Counted from the stretch's first letter, positions 8,828 through 18,060 are shown. The stretch is DNA of 46,615 nt from Candidatus Phocaeicola excrementigallinarum (GCA_019120125.1 DWVR01000082.1:1-46615), one strand, 5' to 3'. Program-made: numbers and translations. Notes: a model not told the origin generated them from the letters alone.

Positions 8828-11218
8828 ATGAAAAAACTTTTCCTGCTGTTCGCTTCCTGCTGTATCTGCTGGAATCTTACGGCACAGACCTCTTTGAATG
8901 GTAAGGACTGGGAAGCACGCATCGCCGGCAACGGATGTCTGGAACAAATCGTCTTTAAAAACAAGGGACAAAACGACACGGTGCCTTTCTTCCGGAAAGA
9001 CAATCAGCATACCGGCCCTTCCTTCTATGCCGTTGCGGACGGCAAAACAACAGACGCCCCGTGGATACCCGACGGACGCCTTTCTTACCGGGCCGTCATC
9101 GACAGAGTGGAATGCCGCATGAGCTACAAAGACTGGAAAGGCCAGCCGGCTCTGGAAGTGACTTTGATCAATACGGGACACGTACCCTTCCAGCCGGAAA
9201 AAGCCGGACTGCGTCTGGGCATCGACACTTACATGGACAAATATCCTGACTGGTTCGGAAAATATTTCCCCACACTGATGCGCAACGAGAAAAACCATTT
9301 TTTCGGCTACCTGCAGACACCCACCGGACATACACTGGGAATCGTATCCCCACAACCTGTCGCCTCATGGAGCGTGGAATACAATCTGGGCTATCAGGAC
9401 CCCGCGCCCCACTGGTTCATGGGACACCGCATCGAGTCATTGAACCTGGACCTGCTGAACGCCCTGCCTTTGCCGGAACATCACCCACAGAACCTGTGGA
9501 TGCTGAGGCAGGGGGAAAGCAAGACATGGACCATCGCTTTTGTCAACATCAGAAAACCAGATGAACTGGAGGAGACACTCCATCGGCTTGCCGACATCCC
9601 CATGCTCCGGATTCCGGAAACCACCTGCCGACCGGGCGGGCAGCTCACTTTCGATGTGCTGGCCGGCAACGCACGGACAACCGTCCGCAACGACCGGGGA
9701 GAAGAACTGAAGCTGACATCGGAAAGACTGGACGGACACACGCAGCGAATCACCTGCACCCTGCCGGAAACCGGACTGTACACAATATCCGTGGACGACG
9801 GACAAAGGCAGGCGGAAGGAATACTCTCCGCACACGCCTCATGGAAACAGACACTGGAACAAGCACGTCAGGGAGCCTGGAAATATCACCAGAAAGCTAC
9901 CTCGCACATCGAGAGCTGGTACGGCTTCTACTCCGCCTTTCTGGCGGCACAGTATTTTCCTGACAAGGAGCTGGACCGGAAACTCCGCCAACGGTTCGAC
10001 TATCTCTTCACCCTGCTGCACGATACGATAAAAATGGAACCCAAATTCTACGGTTCCCGTATCCAGAACACATCGGGCACCATCAACCTGCTGGTGAGGA
10101 AATATCATGCGTATAAAGACCCGGAAGACCTCCGGAAAGCGTCACGACTGGCCGACTGGCTCATCAACACCTGGCAACGGAAAGACGGAGCGTACGTGAA
10201 CCATAACATCATCTACACCAGCGTCATCTATGTGGCCAAAAACATACTGGAGCTTGCCCTTGCCGAGTATGAACTGGGAAAGGACAACGCGGAATGGGAA
10301 CAGGCCGCCGAAAGGCATTATGCCTCAGCCAGACGCGCCATCGACCAGCTGGTCGCCTCACAAGGCGATTTCGAGACGGAAGGGGAACTGACTTTCGAGG
10401 ACGGCATGATATCCTGCTCGGCCCTCCAGATAGGAATGCTCGGACTCATGCAGAAAGACGCCCAGACACGTGCCCACTACACGGAAGCGATGCTCGACAT
10501 ACTTGAAAGCCACGACTGTCTGACCCAGCTCCGTGTGCCCGACGCACGCCGACGGGGCGGCACAATGCGCTACTGGGAAGCCCAATATGACGTGCAGATG
10601 CTGCCCAACATGTTCAACTCGCCTCACGGATGGAGCGGATGGCGCGCGTACGCCACCTACTACGCTTATCTGCTGACCGGTGAAGAACGCTGGTTGAGGG
10701 AGACCTACAACGCCATGGGGGCCTTTTCAAATCTCATCGACTACCGGACCGGAGACCTGAGATGGGCTTTCGTGGTGGATCCCTATCTCCGGGTAAGACA
10801 GACCTGCAGCGCCGACACACACGTCACAGCAGACTCTCTCAGCTTCGGGAACCCCCATCCTGACCTGTACGACACACGCCGGTTCATCATCGGCGAGCAA
10901 TATGTCAACATGATCAGCGACTGGCAGACGGTGAACACACAAGACAACGATGTGCATGAGGTATTCAAGTTCATGGGCGAGGCCATGCTGACCAACGCGT
11001 TTGTCGTGGAACGCCCCGACGGCACATTGGCCGGATACAACTGCAGGATATCCCGGAAAGGGAATGCACTGGAGGTTGAAGCGGACGAAAGACAGATGGT
11101 CAACCTGCACTGCAACCTGCGCCATGCCTATACAGTGAAATTCCGTGGGAAAAGCCGTAAGACAGAAGCCGGCTTCATGGGATGGGCCTTCGGCACGGAC
11201 ATCTATCTGAATCATTGA
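8828..11218 (+). CDS. Secreted protein with probable alpha/alpha-barrel glycoside hydrolase domain
   Basis: A 796-residue exported protein whose exact family I do not recognise. The signal peptide is MKKLFLLFASCCICWNLTAQ; an in-frame upstream start at 8768 would put a charged extension in front of it, so 8828 was chosen. Residues of about 20-340 look like beta-sandwich domains. From about 345 onward come repeated helical hairpins with aromatic and acidic motifs (SHIESWYGFYSAF, GSRIQNTSGTINLL, ELTFEDGMISCSA, YWEAQYDVQMLPNMF, SPHGWSGWRAY), as in six-hairpin glycosidases and related lyases. It sits 64 nt after the NTPase gene on the same strand but has ordinary composition, so it is probably not part of that module. 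Substrate and mechanism are unassigned. Confidence 0.7.
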   Translation: MKKLFLLFASCCICWNLTAQTSLNGKDWEARIAGNGCLEQIVFKNKGQNDTVPFFRKDNQHTGPSFYAVADGKTTDAPWIPDGRLSYRAVIDRVECRMSYKDWKGQPALEVTLINTGHVPFQPEKAGLRLGIDTYMDKYPDWFGKYFPTLMRNEKNHFFGYLQTPTGHTLGIVSPQPVASWSVEYNLGYQDPAPHWFMGHRIESLNLDLLNALPLPEHHPQNLWMLRQGESKTWTIAFVNIRKPDELEETLHRLADIPMLRIPETTCRPGGQLTFDVLAGNARTTVRNDRGEELKLTSERLDGHTQRITCTLPETGLYTISVDDGQRQAEGILSAHASWKQTLEQARQGAWKYHQKATSHIESWYGFYSAFLAAQYFPDKELDRKLRQRFDYLFTLLHDTIKMEPKFYGSRIQNTSGTINLLVRKYHAYKDPEDLRKASRLADWLINTWQRKDGAYVNHNIIYTSVIYVAKNILELALAEYELGKDNAEWEQAAERHYASARRAIDQLVASQGDFETEGELTFEDGMISCSALQIGMLGLMQKDAQTRAHYTEAMLDILESHDCLTQLRVPDARRRGGTMRYWEAQYDVQMLPNMFNSPHGWSGWRAYATYYAYLLTGEERWLRETYNAMGAFSNLIDYRTGDLRWAFVVDPYLRVRQTCSADTHVTADSLSFGNPHPDLYDTRRFIIGEQYVNMISDWQTVNTQDNDVHEVFKFMGEAMLTNAFVVERPDGTLAGYNCRISRKGNALEVEADERQMVNLHCNLRHAYTVKFRGKSRKTEAGFMGWAFGTDIYLNH

Positions 11219-11227
11219 CCGGATATA

Positions 11228-11295
11228 AAGAGAGAGGATATACCATTTCTCCTTTGGCATTCGCCAGAACTGACAATGGTCTATATCCTCTTTCT
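11228..11295. terminator. Large inverted repeat between convergent genes, likely bidirectional terminator
   Basis: Arms at 11228-11247 and 11275-11295 pair through AGAGGATATA and CCATT with a small bulge, enclosing a short GGC/GCC hairpin. The right arm covers the last codons of the ABC-2 permease gene, so one structure serves both converging transcripts. A T-rich end is present on the plus side only weakly. Confidence 0.5.
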
Positions 11296-12390
11296 GTATG
11301 TCATGGCCGCCACCAGACAGAACAGGATGGCAAAGCCGGACAACGCCGCATATTGCACCCAAAGGTCTGCCACAGTGGCTCCTTTCAAATAGACGGAACG
11401 CATGATTTCTATGAAATAGCGCGGCGGGATGGCGTAGGTGACACACTGCGCCCACCGTGGCATGGAAGCGATGGGAGTGAACAGTCCGCCCATCAGCTGG
11501 AATACGACGATGAAGGCGAACATCATGAATATGCTTTGCAGAATAGTCGCCGACTTGTTCGCTATGAACACACCCAGACCTGACATGACGAGACTGAACA
11601 GGATGGCCGCAAAATAAATATCCACGACATTCCCTTCCGGCACCAGTCCATAGACCAGCCAGCCGACAAGCATTCCGACCGTCACGACCAGTATTCCCAC
11701 TATCCAATAGGGTATCAGTTTCGACAAGACAAACTCCAATCGCCCGACCGGCGTGACGTTCATCGCCTCGATGGTTCCTGTTTCCTTTTCGCTGACCAGA
11801 TTAAGAGTCGGAAGGAAGCCGCAAATGATAATGAGCAGCACCACCATAAGCGCCGGTATCATGTAGTTCCGGAAATTGAGCGTCGGGTTATAAAGATTGA
11901 CAACGGTGGCCTCCTGCACCGGCATGGTGATGCCTTGCTCCATCTGCCAACGGGTAAGGGTATGGACCGCGGACATAGTGGCATATTGCGCGCCTAATGT
12001 CCCTTTTGTCGCGTTCACACCGTTCGCCTTCAAATCCAGTTCAGGCCTCTTCCCGTTTGTCAGATCCCTCAGGTAATCTTTCGGAATGGTGACAATGGCG
12101 TCCGCCTTTCCGCCCTCTACCTGCCGGAACGCCTCATCGTAACTGAAATAGCAGCCGGTCACGGACAAGTATTCCGACGCGTCCATGTCCGCCACCATCC
12201 GCCGCGACAATTCCGTCCGGTCATTATCTACCACGACCACTTCCACGTTCTTCACATCAAGAGTCGCCACAAGGGGGATTATCAGCATCACCAGAATGGG
12301 CATCGCTACTATCAGGCGGGGGATAATAGGGTTGCGCTTCATCAGCGACACTTCTTTCCTGAGCAGTATCTTCAATGTATTTGCATTCAT
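11281..12390 (-). CDS. ABC-2 type permease (YbhR-like), distal gene of the efflux operon
   Basis: Inner-membrane permease of an ABC-2 exporter, 369 residues, matching the length of E. coli YbhR. The N-terminal helix (LIVAMPILVMLIIPLVAT) is followed by a large periplasmic domain (about residues 45-180). A C-terminal five- to six-helix membrane domain follows, with the family's EKETGTIEAMNVTP segment. The ATG at 12390 lies 7 nt after the stop of the preceding permease; a further upstream start would overlap that gene and add an unrelated segment. It should pair with the upstream permease and the two ATPases to form one exporter working with the HlyD and TolC-like proteins. Exported substrate is unknown. 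Confidence 0.9.
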   Translation of the reverse strand: MNANTLKILLRKEVSLMKRNPIIPRLIVAMPILVMLIIPLVATLDVKNVEVVVVDNDRTELSRRMVADMDASEYLSVTGCYFSYDEAFRQVEGGKADAIVTIPKDYLRDLTNGKRPELDLKANGVNATKGTLGAQYATMSAVHTLTRWQMEQGITMPVQEATVVNLYNPTLNFRNYMIPALMVVLLIIICGFLPTLNLVSEKETGTIEAMNVTPVGRLEFVLSKLIPYWIVGILVVTVGMLVGWLVYGLVPEGNVVDIYFAAILFSLVMSGLGVFIANKSATILQSIFMMFAFIVVFQLMGGLFTPIASMPRWAQCVTYAIPPRYFIEIMRSVYLKGATVADLWVQYAALSGFAILFCLVAAMTYRKRI

Positions 12391-12397
12391 ACAGCCT

Positions 12398-13444
12398 TCA
12401 TTTTTTAGTATTAAACTTCTTGATGGCCAAAGCCAATACAACCAATGTCATTCCCGACAAGACCAGGACCTCCGTCAGCACATATCCGACAGGAAGCTGC
12501 TGGATCATCAGGACACGCATGGCCGAGATATACCAGCGCGCGGGGATGATGCACGAAAGCCATTGCAGAACCAACGGCATGTTCTCTACCGGGAAAATCA
12601 TGCCGGAAAGCAAGACCACCGGAATCATGAACATCACGCCGGAAACGAGCAAGGCAGATACCTGTGTGGAGGCAATGGTGGAGATGAGCAGTCCCAATGC
12701 AAGGGCAAGAATGACATACAGAATGGTCACCCATATCACATTGATGACGCTGAAGGAGAAAGGAAGACCCAGCACGGTATAGCCCAGCACCAGCACCAGC
12801 GTGAGGATGATGCATGACAGCAGGAAGTAGGGCACCAGTTTGCCAAGAATGATTGTCCGGGGATGTACCGGCGACACCAGCAGCAGGTTCATGGTTCCCG
12901 TTTCCTTTTCGCTGACAATCGACACGGAAGTCATCATCGCACAGATAAGAATGAATATCATGCCCATGATGCCCGGAACAAAGTTGTACGCACTTTTCAG
13001 CTGCGGATTGTAGAGCGTGTCGGTCACCACCGGGATGCCCGCCCCGGAACTGATGACATTCTCCAAATAAGCCGTAGAAGTCTGTGCCATAGTCGTATTG
13101 GAAGCGTCCACGACAATCTGATGCTTCAGCTTCCCGCCTTCCGTGCGGAACACGACAGCAGCATCTGCCCGACCCTTCCGCAAAAGGCTTTCCACGTCAT
13201 TGTGAGTAACTATACCTTCAAACGTGAAGTAGGAATTGTTGCGGAAGCGATCTATAATCTGTTTGGTCTCATCCGTATGTTGTTCCACTACGGCGACAAC
13301 CCGTACATTGTTGACCTCGGTGGATATGGCAAACCCGAACAGCAACAGCAGCACAACGGGCATGAGCAACACCACCGTCACCGTGCGGAAGTCGCGCATG
13401 AGGTGCAACACCTCTTTCTTTATGAGTGATTGGAATATAGACAT
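12398..13444 (-). CDS. ABC-2 type permease (YbhS-like)
   Basis: Second ABC-2 permease of the operon, 348 residues. An N-terminal helix (VVLLMPVVLLLLFGFAIST) precedes a periplasmic domain of about 130 residues. The membrane domain follows, with the conserved EKETGTMNLLLVSPV segment and helices to the C-terminus. It is related to the adjacent permease but clearly diverged, which fits a heterodimeric transporter like YbhS-YbhR. It is separated from the upstream ATPase gene by about 120 nt that hold an unusual heptad-rich inverted repeat, the only sizeable gap in this operon. Confidence 0.9.
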   Translation of the reverse strand: MSIFQSLIKKEVLHLMRDFRTVTVVLLMPVVLLLLFGFAISTEVNNVRVVAVVEQHTDETKQIIDRFRNNSYFTFEGIVTHNDVESLLRKGRADAAVVFRTEGGKLKHQIVVDASNTTMAQTSTAYLENVISSGAGIPVVTDTLYNPQLKSAYNFVPGIMGMIFILICAMMTSVSIVSEKETGTMNLLLVSPVHPRTIILGKLVPYFLLSCIILTLVLVLGYTVLGLPFSFSVINVIWVTILYVILALALGLLISTIASTQVSALLVSGVMFMIPVVLLSGMIFPVENMPLVLQWLSCIIPARWYISAMRVLMIQQLPVGYVLTEVLVLSGMTLVVLALAIKKFNTKK

Positions 13445-13448
13445 TAGT

Positions 13449-13561
13449 AATTAAGAATTAAGAATGAAGAATTAGGAATGAAGGGTGAAGAATGGGGAAC
13501 GAAGACATACATGACAGGTTGTATCCGAAAATTCTTCATTCTTCGCTCTTCATTCTTCATT
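13449..13561. repeat. Heptad-rich imperfect inverted repeat inside the efflux operon
   Basis: The left arm (13449-13497) repeats GAATGAA and GAAGAAT-like heptamers, and the right arm (13531-13561) carries the complementary TTCATTC/TTCTTCA series. Together they can form a long imperfect hairpin with an unpaired loop of about 35 nt. It lies between the second ATPase gene and the first permease gene, and would be transcribed in the operon mRNA. Confidence 0.7.
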
Positions 13562-13565
13562 AAAA

Positions 13566-14306
13566 TTAGTCTCTTTTCGCGTCTTTCGCCACCATGCGGA
13601 ATACCTCGTCCATGGTTCCGGCATGATACTGCCGTTTCAATCCTTCCGGACTGTCCAATGCATTGACACGTCCGTCCACCATGATGGAGACGCGGTGGCA
13701 ATATTCAGCTTCATCCAGATAGTGAGTAGTCACAAAGACCGTCATACCCTCAGACGAAGCCCGGTAAATCATTTCCCAGAACTTGCGCCGGGTGGAAGGG
13801 TCAACCCCTCCGGTCGGCTCGTCCAGAAATACGACATCCGGCGAGTGCAGGGTGGCGGCGGCAAACGCCAGCTTCTGTTTCCATCCGAGAGGAATTTCCT
13901 TTACCAGCACATTCCTCATGTCTTCCATGCCCAATGCCTTGAATACAACATTGGTCTTTTCCCGGATGCTCTTTGCCGACATGCCATAGATGGTGGCAAA
14001 CAGGTTCAGGTTCTCCCACACCGTCAGGTTCTCATAGAGGGAGAATTTCTGGCTCATGTAGCCGATGTGCCGCTTGATTTCCTCCGCCTGACGGAGAATG
14101 TCATACCCGGCTACAGTCCCGCTGCCTGATGTCGGAAAGCTGAGCCCACACAACATGCGCATGGCGGTGGTCTTACCCGCGCCGTTTGCTCCCAAGAATC
14201 CGAATATCTCGCCCCGGCGTACTTGCAATGTGATATGGTCAACGGCGGTGAAACTCCCGAATTTCTTGGTGAGGTCTTTCACTGATATTACAATTTCCTT
14301 AGCCAT
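13566..14306 (-). CDS. ABC transporter ATPase (YbhF C-terminal-half-like)
   Basis: A 246-residue ATP-binding subunit of the ABC-2 exporter. Walker A is GANGAGKTT near residue 40 and Walker B is VVFLDEPTGGVDP. The signature region reads PLGWKQKLA instead of the usual LSGGQ, a variant known for the second half of YbhF-type ATPases. Its start overlaps the end of the preceding ATPase gene by 8 nt. In E. coli the two ATPase halves are one protein (YbhF, about 580 residues); here they are two genes, probably forming a heterodimer. Confidence 0.92.
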   Translation of the reverse strand: MAKEIVISVKDLTKKFGSFTAVDHITLQVRRGEIFGFLGANGAGKTTAMRMLCGLSFPTSGSGTVAGYDILRQAEEIKRHIGYMSQKFSLYENLTVWENLNLFATIYGMSAKSIREKTNVVFKALGMEDMRNVLVKEIPLGWKQKLAFAAATLHSPDVVFLDEPTGGVDPSTRRKFWEMIYRASSEGMTVFVTTHYLDEAEYCHRVSIMVDGRVNALDSPEGLKRQYHAGTMDEVFRMVAKDAKRD

Positions 14307-15213
14307 CGTCCTTAGCCAATTTAATGAACAAATCTTCTATATTTCCTTTTGCCGGCCAGATCCGGGCATCTTCCAGACCTTCCTGCCGAAGCTTGCGGAC
14401 TGCATCGTCCGGATTGAAGCCGTTGTCTGTCACGACATGCAACGTGGCTCCGAAGGTGTAGCAATCTTTCACGTCCGACAAAGTACGCAACGCTTCCAAA
14501 AGCGGATACATGTCTTTGGACGATGCGTTGTAAAGATTCTTGTCCAGCCCCTCAATCAGCCTGACAGGTGTATTCACATCCAGAATCCTTCCCTTGTTTA
14601 TCAGGGCGATGCGTTCGCAACGCTCGGCCTCGTCCATATAGGAGGTGGAGACAAGAATCGTGATGCCCTTTTCTCGCAACATGGCCAGCATGCCCCAGAA
14701 CTCGCTTCTCGACACGGCATCCACTCCGGTAGTAGGCTCGTCCAGAAGTAAAATTTTCGGGCGGTGTATCAGCGCACAGCTCAGGGCGAGTTTCTGTTTC
14801 ATTCCACCGGACAAGGCTCCTGCCTTGCGGTTAGGGAACTTTTTCAGCTGGTCGAATATCGGGGCTATCAGGTCGAAGTTGTCCTTTACCTTCACACCGA
14901 ACAGCGAGGCGAAGAAGTGCAGGTTCTCATCCACGGTAAGGTCGGGATAAAGGGAAAACTTCTCCGGCATGTAGCCTATCTCGGTGCGCAGTTTCCGGTA
15001 GTCCTTTACCACATCCAGTCCCACCACGGTAGCCGAGCCCTCATCGGGACTGAGCAAAGTGGTCAGTATCTGATACAGCGTGGTCTTGCCCGCACCGTCC
15101 GGACCGATAAGGCCGAACAGGGAGCCTTCGGAAACGGAGAAGCTCACATGGTCAAGGGCCACGAGTTTTCCGTACCGCTTCGTCAGGCCTTGAATGTCAA
15201 TTGCATTTTTCAT
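14299..15213 (-). CDS. ABC transporter ATPase (YbhF N-terminal-half-like)
   Basis: A 304-residue ATPase with Walker A GPDGAGKTT near residue 40, a canonical LSGGMKQK signature and Walker B ILLLDEPTTGVD. About 75 residues after the core ATPase fold contain the ASSKDMYPLLEAL segment. It overlaps the HlyD-like gene upstream by 4 nt and the second ATPase gene downstream by 8 nt, so all three are translationally coupled. It is expected to heterodimerise with the next ATPase and power the two ABC-2 permeases. Confidence 0.92.
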   Translation of the reverse strand: MKNAIDIQGLTKRYGKLVALDHVSFSVSEGSLFGLIGPDGAGKTTLYQILTTLLSPDEGSATVVGLDVVKDYRKLRTEIGYMPEKFSLYPDLTVDENLHFFASLFGVKVKDNFDLIAPIFDQLKKFPNRKAGALSGGMKQKLALSCALIHRPKILLLDEPTTGVDAVSRSEFWGMLAMLREKGITILVSTSYMDEAERCERIALINKGRILDVNTPVRLIEGLDKNLYNASSKDMYPLLEALRTLSDVKDCYTFGATLHVVTDNGFNPDDAVRKLRQEGLEDARIWPAKGNIEDLFIKLAKDDG

Positions 15214-16097
15214 AAGCGTACCTCTCCATATTGCCCGAGTTTCAACCTGCCATCGTTTTTGACTGCAACCTTTACGGCATATACGAGGTTTGACCTTGAG
15301 TCTTGCGTCTGGATAGACTTGGGGGTGAACTCGCTTTCCTGTGCTATCCAGATGATTTTTCCCGCATATTCATATTGTTCGTTTCCGCCGAAATCGGCTA
15401 TGACGGTCACCTCTTGCCCGATCCGGATGTGGGCCAGTTGGGAAGCCGTGAAATAGCAGCGAAGATAGATGTCATTGAGGTTTGCCATCTTGAAGAGTGG
15501 GCGTCCTGGAGTGGCATATTCACCCTGCTCGGCGTATTTCTGCAGGACGGTTCCGGTTATCGGTGCGATGATGCGGCTCTTGCGTATCTGTTCCTCTACC
15601 TGCTCTTTCTGATATTGCAGGGCGGAAGCGCTTTCCGTGATGGAGCTACGGTTCTTGTCCAGCGTAGAAAGCAGACCTTCCAATTGGCCCCGCAAGGTTC
15701 TTAACCCGGCATTCGCGTCATCGCTTTGTTTCTGAGTGGCCGCTCCATTGGCCAGCAGACGGGCTATGCGGTCGCATTCATTCTGCTGGTGAGCAATCTG
15801 CGACCTCAATGCTGCAGCCTGCGCCGCAATGTCTGGCGATGACTTCTCGGTGGACAGCTGTTGGCTATGAAGCTGTTTCCGTTGCAGCACAAGCAAGGTG
15901 GTATCCACCAGTCCGACCTGTTGTCCGATTTCAAGACTGTCTCCCTCGTCAACGGCAAACGATACAAGTTTTCCACTGGTTTCAGCAGATACAGTTACGG
16001 TAGTTGCCTCAAAGAGGCCTGTAGCATCATACTTTTCAGAGTTCCGGCAGGAAGCCAACGCCAAAACGAATATGGAGAATAATACTGTCTTTTTCAT
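15210..16097 (-). CDS. HlyD-family periplasmic adaptor (YbhG-like), probable lipoprotein
   Basis: Membrane fusion protein linking the inner-membrane exporter to the outer-membrane channel. It has 295 residues and a lipoprotein-type signal (VLALASC, cysteine 17). A biotinyl-lipoyl half-domain follows (TVTVSAETSGKLVSFAVDEGD), then a coiled-coil hairpin of about residues 75-165, the second lipoyl half (RIIAPITGTVLQKYAEQGEY) and a beta-barrel end. Gene overlaps of 4 nt on both sides place it in the TetR-led operon. The order matches E. coli ybhG before ybhF. Confidence 0.92.
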   Translation of the reverse strand: MKKTVLFSIFVLALASCRNSEKYDATGLFEATTVTVSAETSGKLVSFAVDEGDSLEIGQQVGLVDTTLLVLQRKQLHSQQLSTEKSSPDIAAQAAALRSQIAHQQNECDRIARLLANGAATQKQSDDANAGLRTLRGQLEGLLSTLDKNRSSITESASALQYQKEQVEEQIRKSRIIAPITGTVLQKYAEQGEYATPGRPLFKMANLNDIYLRCYFTASQLAHIRIGQEVTVIADFGGNEQYEYAGKIIWIAQESEFTPKSIQTQDSRSNLVYAVKVAVKNDGRLKLGQYGEVRL

Positions 16098-17377
16098 TTG
16101 TTCAAGGTGTATTTAAGTTGGTAAATGCTTTGGAGAAGCTGTATTTCATGATAGGATGCGGTGAGACGGGCCTGTTTCTCATCCGTCAGCTTGGTCAGCA
16201 AGGCAGTAGCATCGATGACTCCGTTGTCCAGTTGGGATTCTGCCGCTTCCCTAACGTTGGTACGCAATTCCACTATCCGGTCATTCTCTTTCATGACGGC
16301 TTTCAGCTCGCCGATATGGTCAAGCTGCGACTGGATCTGCATATTCGTGTTGAACAGGAACACATCCCGTTCCACGGCTATGTTGTCCGACGAAAGGCGC
16401 AGTTTCCGCCTGTTGTTCTTCTTTGTGTAAAACGCTCCTATGTTCCATGACACTTTCACTCCCGCAAGAATGTTGAACGAAAGGTTTCGGTTCATCATGC
16501 TCTCGAAATAGTCAAATCCCGGATAACCGTAATAAGCCTGGACGAACAGCCCGATTTTGGGCATCGTGCTTGCCGTGATGCTCGCGTTCCTTGCCTCATT
16601 CGCCTGCAGTTGCGCTTCAAAATGCCTTAACTCAGGACGGTCGGACATCAGGCCCTGAGGAATGGATGCATCCGGTCTTGTCAGTTCTTGCCCGACAAGA
16701 CTCCTCCCCGTGAATATTTCAAGTACTTTCCGATAACTTTTCGATGTACTTTCCGCCTGAATGAGCTGCTGAGCATTGCTGAGATACTGCGCTTCCACCA
16801 TATCCACATCGCTTTGCATGGCGGTACCATTCTCATGCATCGTCCGCAGCTTGTTGAGATTGCTTTGCAGCAATGCCTGCATGATCCGAATCTGTTCTGC
16901 CTGTTCCTCAATGAGCAGGATGCCGAAATACAAATCTTCCACCCTTTCGCGGATGGCATAAAGCTGGACATCCAGAGCAGCCTGCCGTTCCGCGTTCTCG
17001 GCACGTTCTATCTTCCGTCCGGTTTTCGACGCGCCTCCATCCCAAATGTTCTGGCTGATGTCCGCCCCGACCTTATATTGCCATTCATTCAATCCGGAAA
17101 TGGACGCACCGGTCTGACTGATAATCCCGGCCAATGATTCCGGGAAAGAAGGTATCTCATTCTGCACGGTTCCCTGTCCATACACATTGATTTGCGGCAG
17201 CCAGCTCTTGTTAATGTCCGACAGGTTCACTTCTTTGGTCTGCTCCAACAGATCATACTTCCGGATGAGCGGATAGTTGTCTTGTACAAGTTTGACGCAC
17301 TCTTCCAATGTCACTTGAGCGGAAAGTCGGATTCCGGCAAACAGCGACAACACCAAAAGCAAATACAGTTTCCACAT
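16094..17377 (-). CDS. TolC-family outer membrane efflux channel
   Basis: Outer-membrane channel protein of 427 residues with signal peptide MWKLYLLLVLSLFAGIRLSA. Two repeated OEP domains carry long helices (for example the EQTKEVNLSDINKSW and AEAQYLSNAQQLIQAE regions). The ATG at 17377, 2 nt after the TetR stop, gives a proper signal peptide; a GTG at 17383 overlapping that stop would add two residues. It completes a tripartite exporter with the following HlyD-like protein and ABC genes. E. coli ybhGFSR lacks a dedicated channel gene, so this is a lineage difference. Confidence 0.92.
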   Translation of the reverse strand: MWKLYLLLVLSLFAGIRLSAQVTLEECVKLVQDNYPLIRKYDLLEQTKEVNLSDINKSWLPQINVYGQGTVQNEIPSFPESLAGIISQTGASISGLNEWQYKVGADISQNIWDGGASKTGRKIERAENAERQAALDVQLYAIRERVEDLYFGILLIEEQAEQIRIMQALLQSNLNKLRTMHENGTAMQSDVDMVEAQYLSNAQQLIQAESTSKSYRKVLEIFTGRSLVGQELTRPDASIPQGLMSDRPELRHFEAQLQANEARNASITASTMPKIGLFVQAYYGYPGFDYFESMMNRNLSFNILAGVKVSWNIGAFYTKKNNRRKLRLSSDNIAVERDVFLFNTNMQIQSQLDHIGELKAVMKENDRIVELRTNVREAAESQLDNGVIDATALLTKLTDEKQARLTASYHEIQLLQSIYQLKYTLNK

Positions 17378-17379
17378 GA

Positions 17380-18012
17380 TCACTGAATTTTAAGTTTGTT
17401 CAAGATGGTCTCCACATTCTCTTTCTTGCGTATAGCCAAGAATTCATCGTAGTCCCCGTAGGAATCCCCTATCGCGCCATAAACGATCGGTGCCGCCATA
17501 AACGGAAATACATTGAGCGACACGATGTCTATCAGCAGCATCCTCGCATCGACCTGGCGACAAAACCCTTTGGCGGCATATTCGTCAATCTCTTGCTGCA
17601 GATTGTCCAAAAGTTCATTCACGATATTCTGTATGTTCCCTTTCATCGTGTCAATCTGTTCCGGACGGGAGAGCACTTCATTGACAATGAACCTCGGCAA
17701 ATCCCGGTTGGCGGATATGAAGTCGAAATGCCGTTCGATTCCCTGCCGGATCCTTTCTTCCAGAGGCAAGTTGGCATCGCCGATGGCACTCAACAGGATA
17801 TCGGCCAGCATGCTTATCTTCTCTGACACTATCCGCTCGAAGAGCTTGTCTTTCGTACGGAAATAATAATGAAGCATGGCATGGGTCACACCGGCCGCTT
17901 CGGCAATAGACGCCGTTCTTGCACCGGCATATCCCTTTTCAAAAAATTCATTCTCGGCTGCTTGAAGGATTCTTGACTCTGTATCCTGCAGGTGGTCCTG
18001 TTCTTTATCCAT
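17380..18012 (-). CDS. TetR/AcrR-family repressor of the efflux operon (CecR/YbiH-like position)
   Basis: A 210-residue DNA-binding regulator. The N-terminal helix-turn-helix (ILQAAENEFFEKGYAGARTASIAEAAGV, shown in part) ends in the typical HAMLHYYFRTKDKLF recognition region, and the C-terminal domain is helical and should bind an inducer. It is first in the operon, so it probably represses itself and the exporter. An 18-bp perfect palindrome (18042-18059) sits just upstream at the predicted transcript start. The ATG at 18012 was chosen over an in-frame TTG at 18033. Confidence 0.92.
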   Translation of the reverse strand: MDKEQDHLQDTESRILQAAENEFFEKGYAGARTASIAEAAGVTHAMLHYYFRTKDKLFERIVSEKISMLADILLSAIGDANLPLEERIRQGIERHFDFISANRDLPRFIVNEVLSRPEQIDTMKGNIQNIVNELLDNLQQEIDEYAAKGFCRQVDARMLLIDIVSLNVFPFMAAPIVYGAIGDSYGDYDEFLAIRKKENVETILNKLKIQ

Positions 18013-18041
18013 ATTGCAAACTATTTGATTCAACTAATTAG

Positions 18042-18059
18042 ACTAACAATTTTGTTAGT
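18042..18059. promoter_or_regulatory. Predicted TetR operator
   Basis: Perfect inverted repeat ACTAACAA-TT-TTGTTAGT, with two 8-bp half-sites. It lies 30 nt before the TetR start and directly after the predicted -7 element, so bound repressor would block initiation of the whole efflux operon. Confidence 0.8.
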
Positions 18060-18060
18060 G

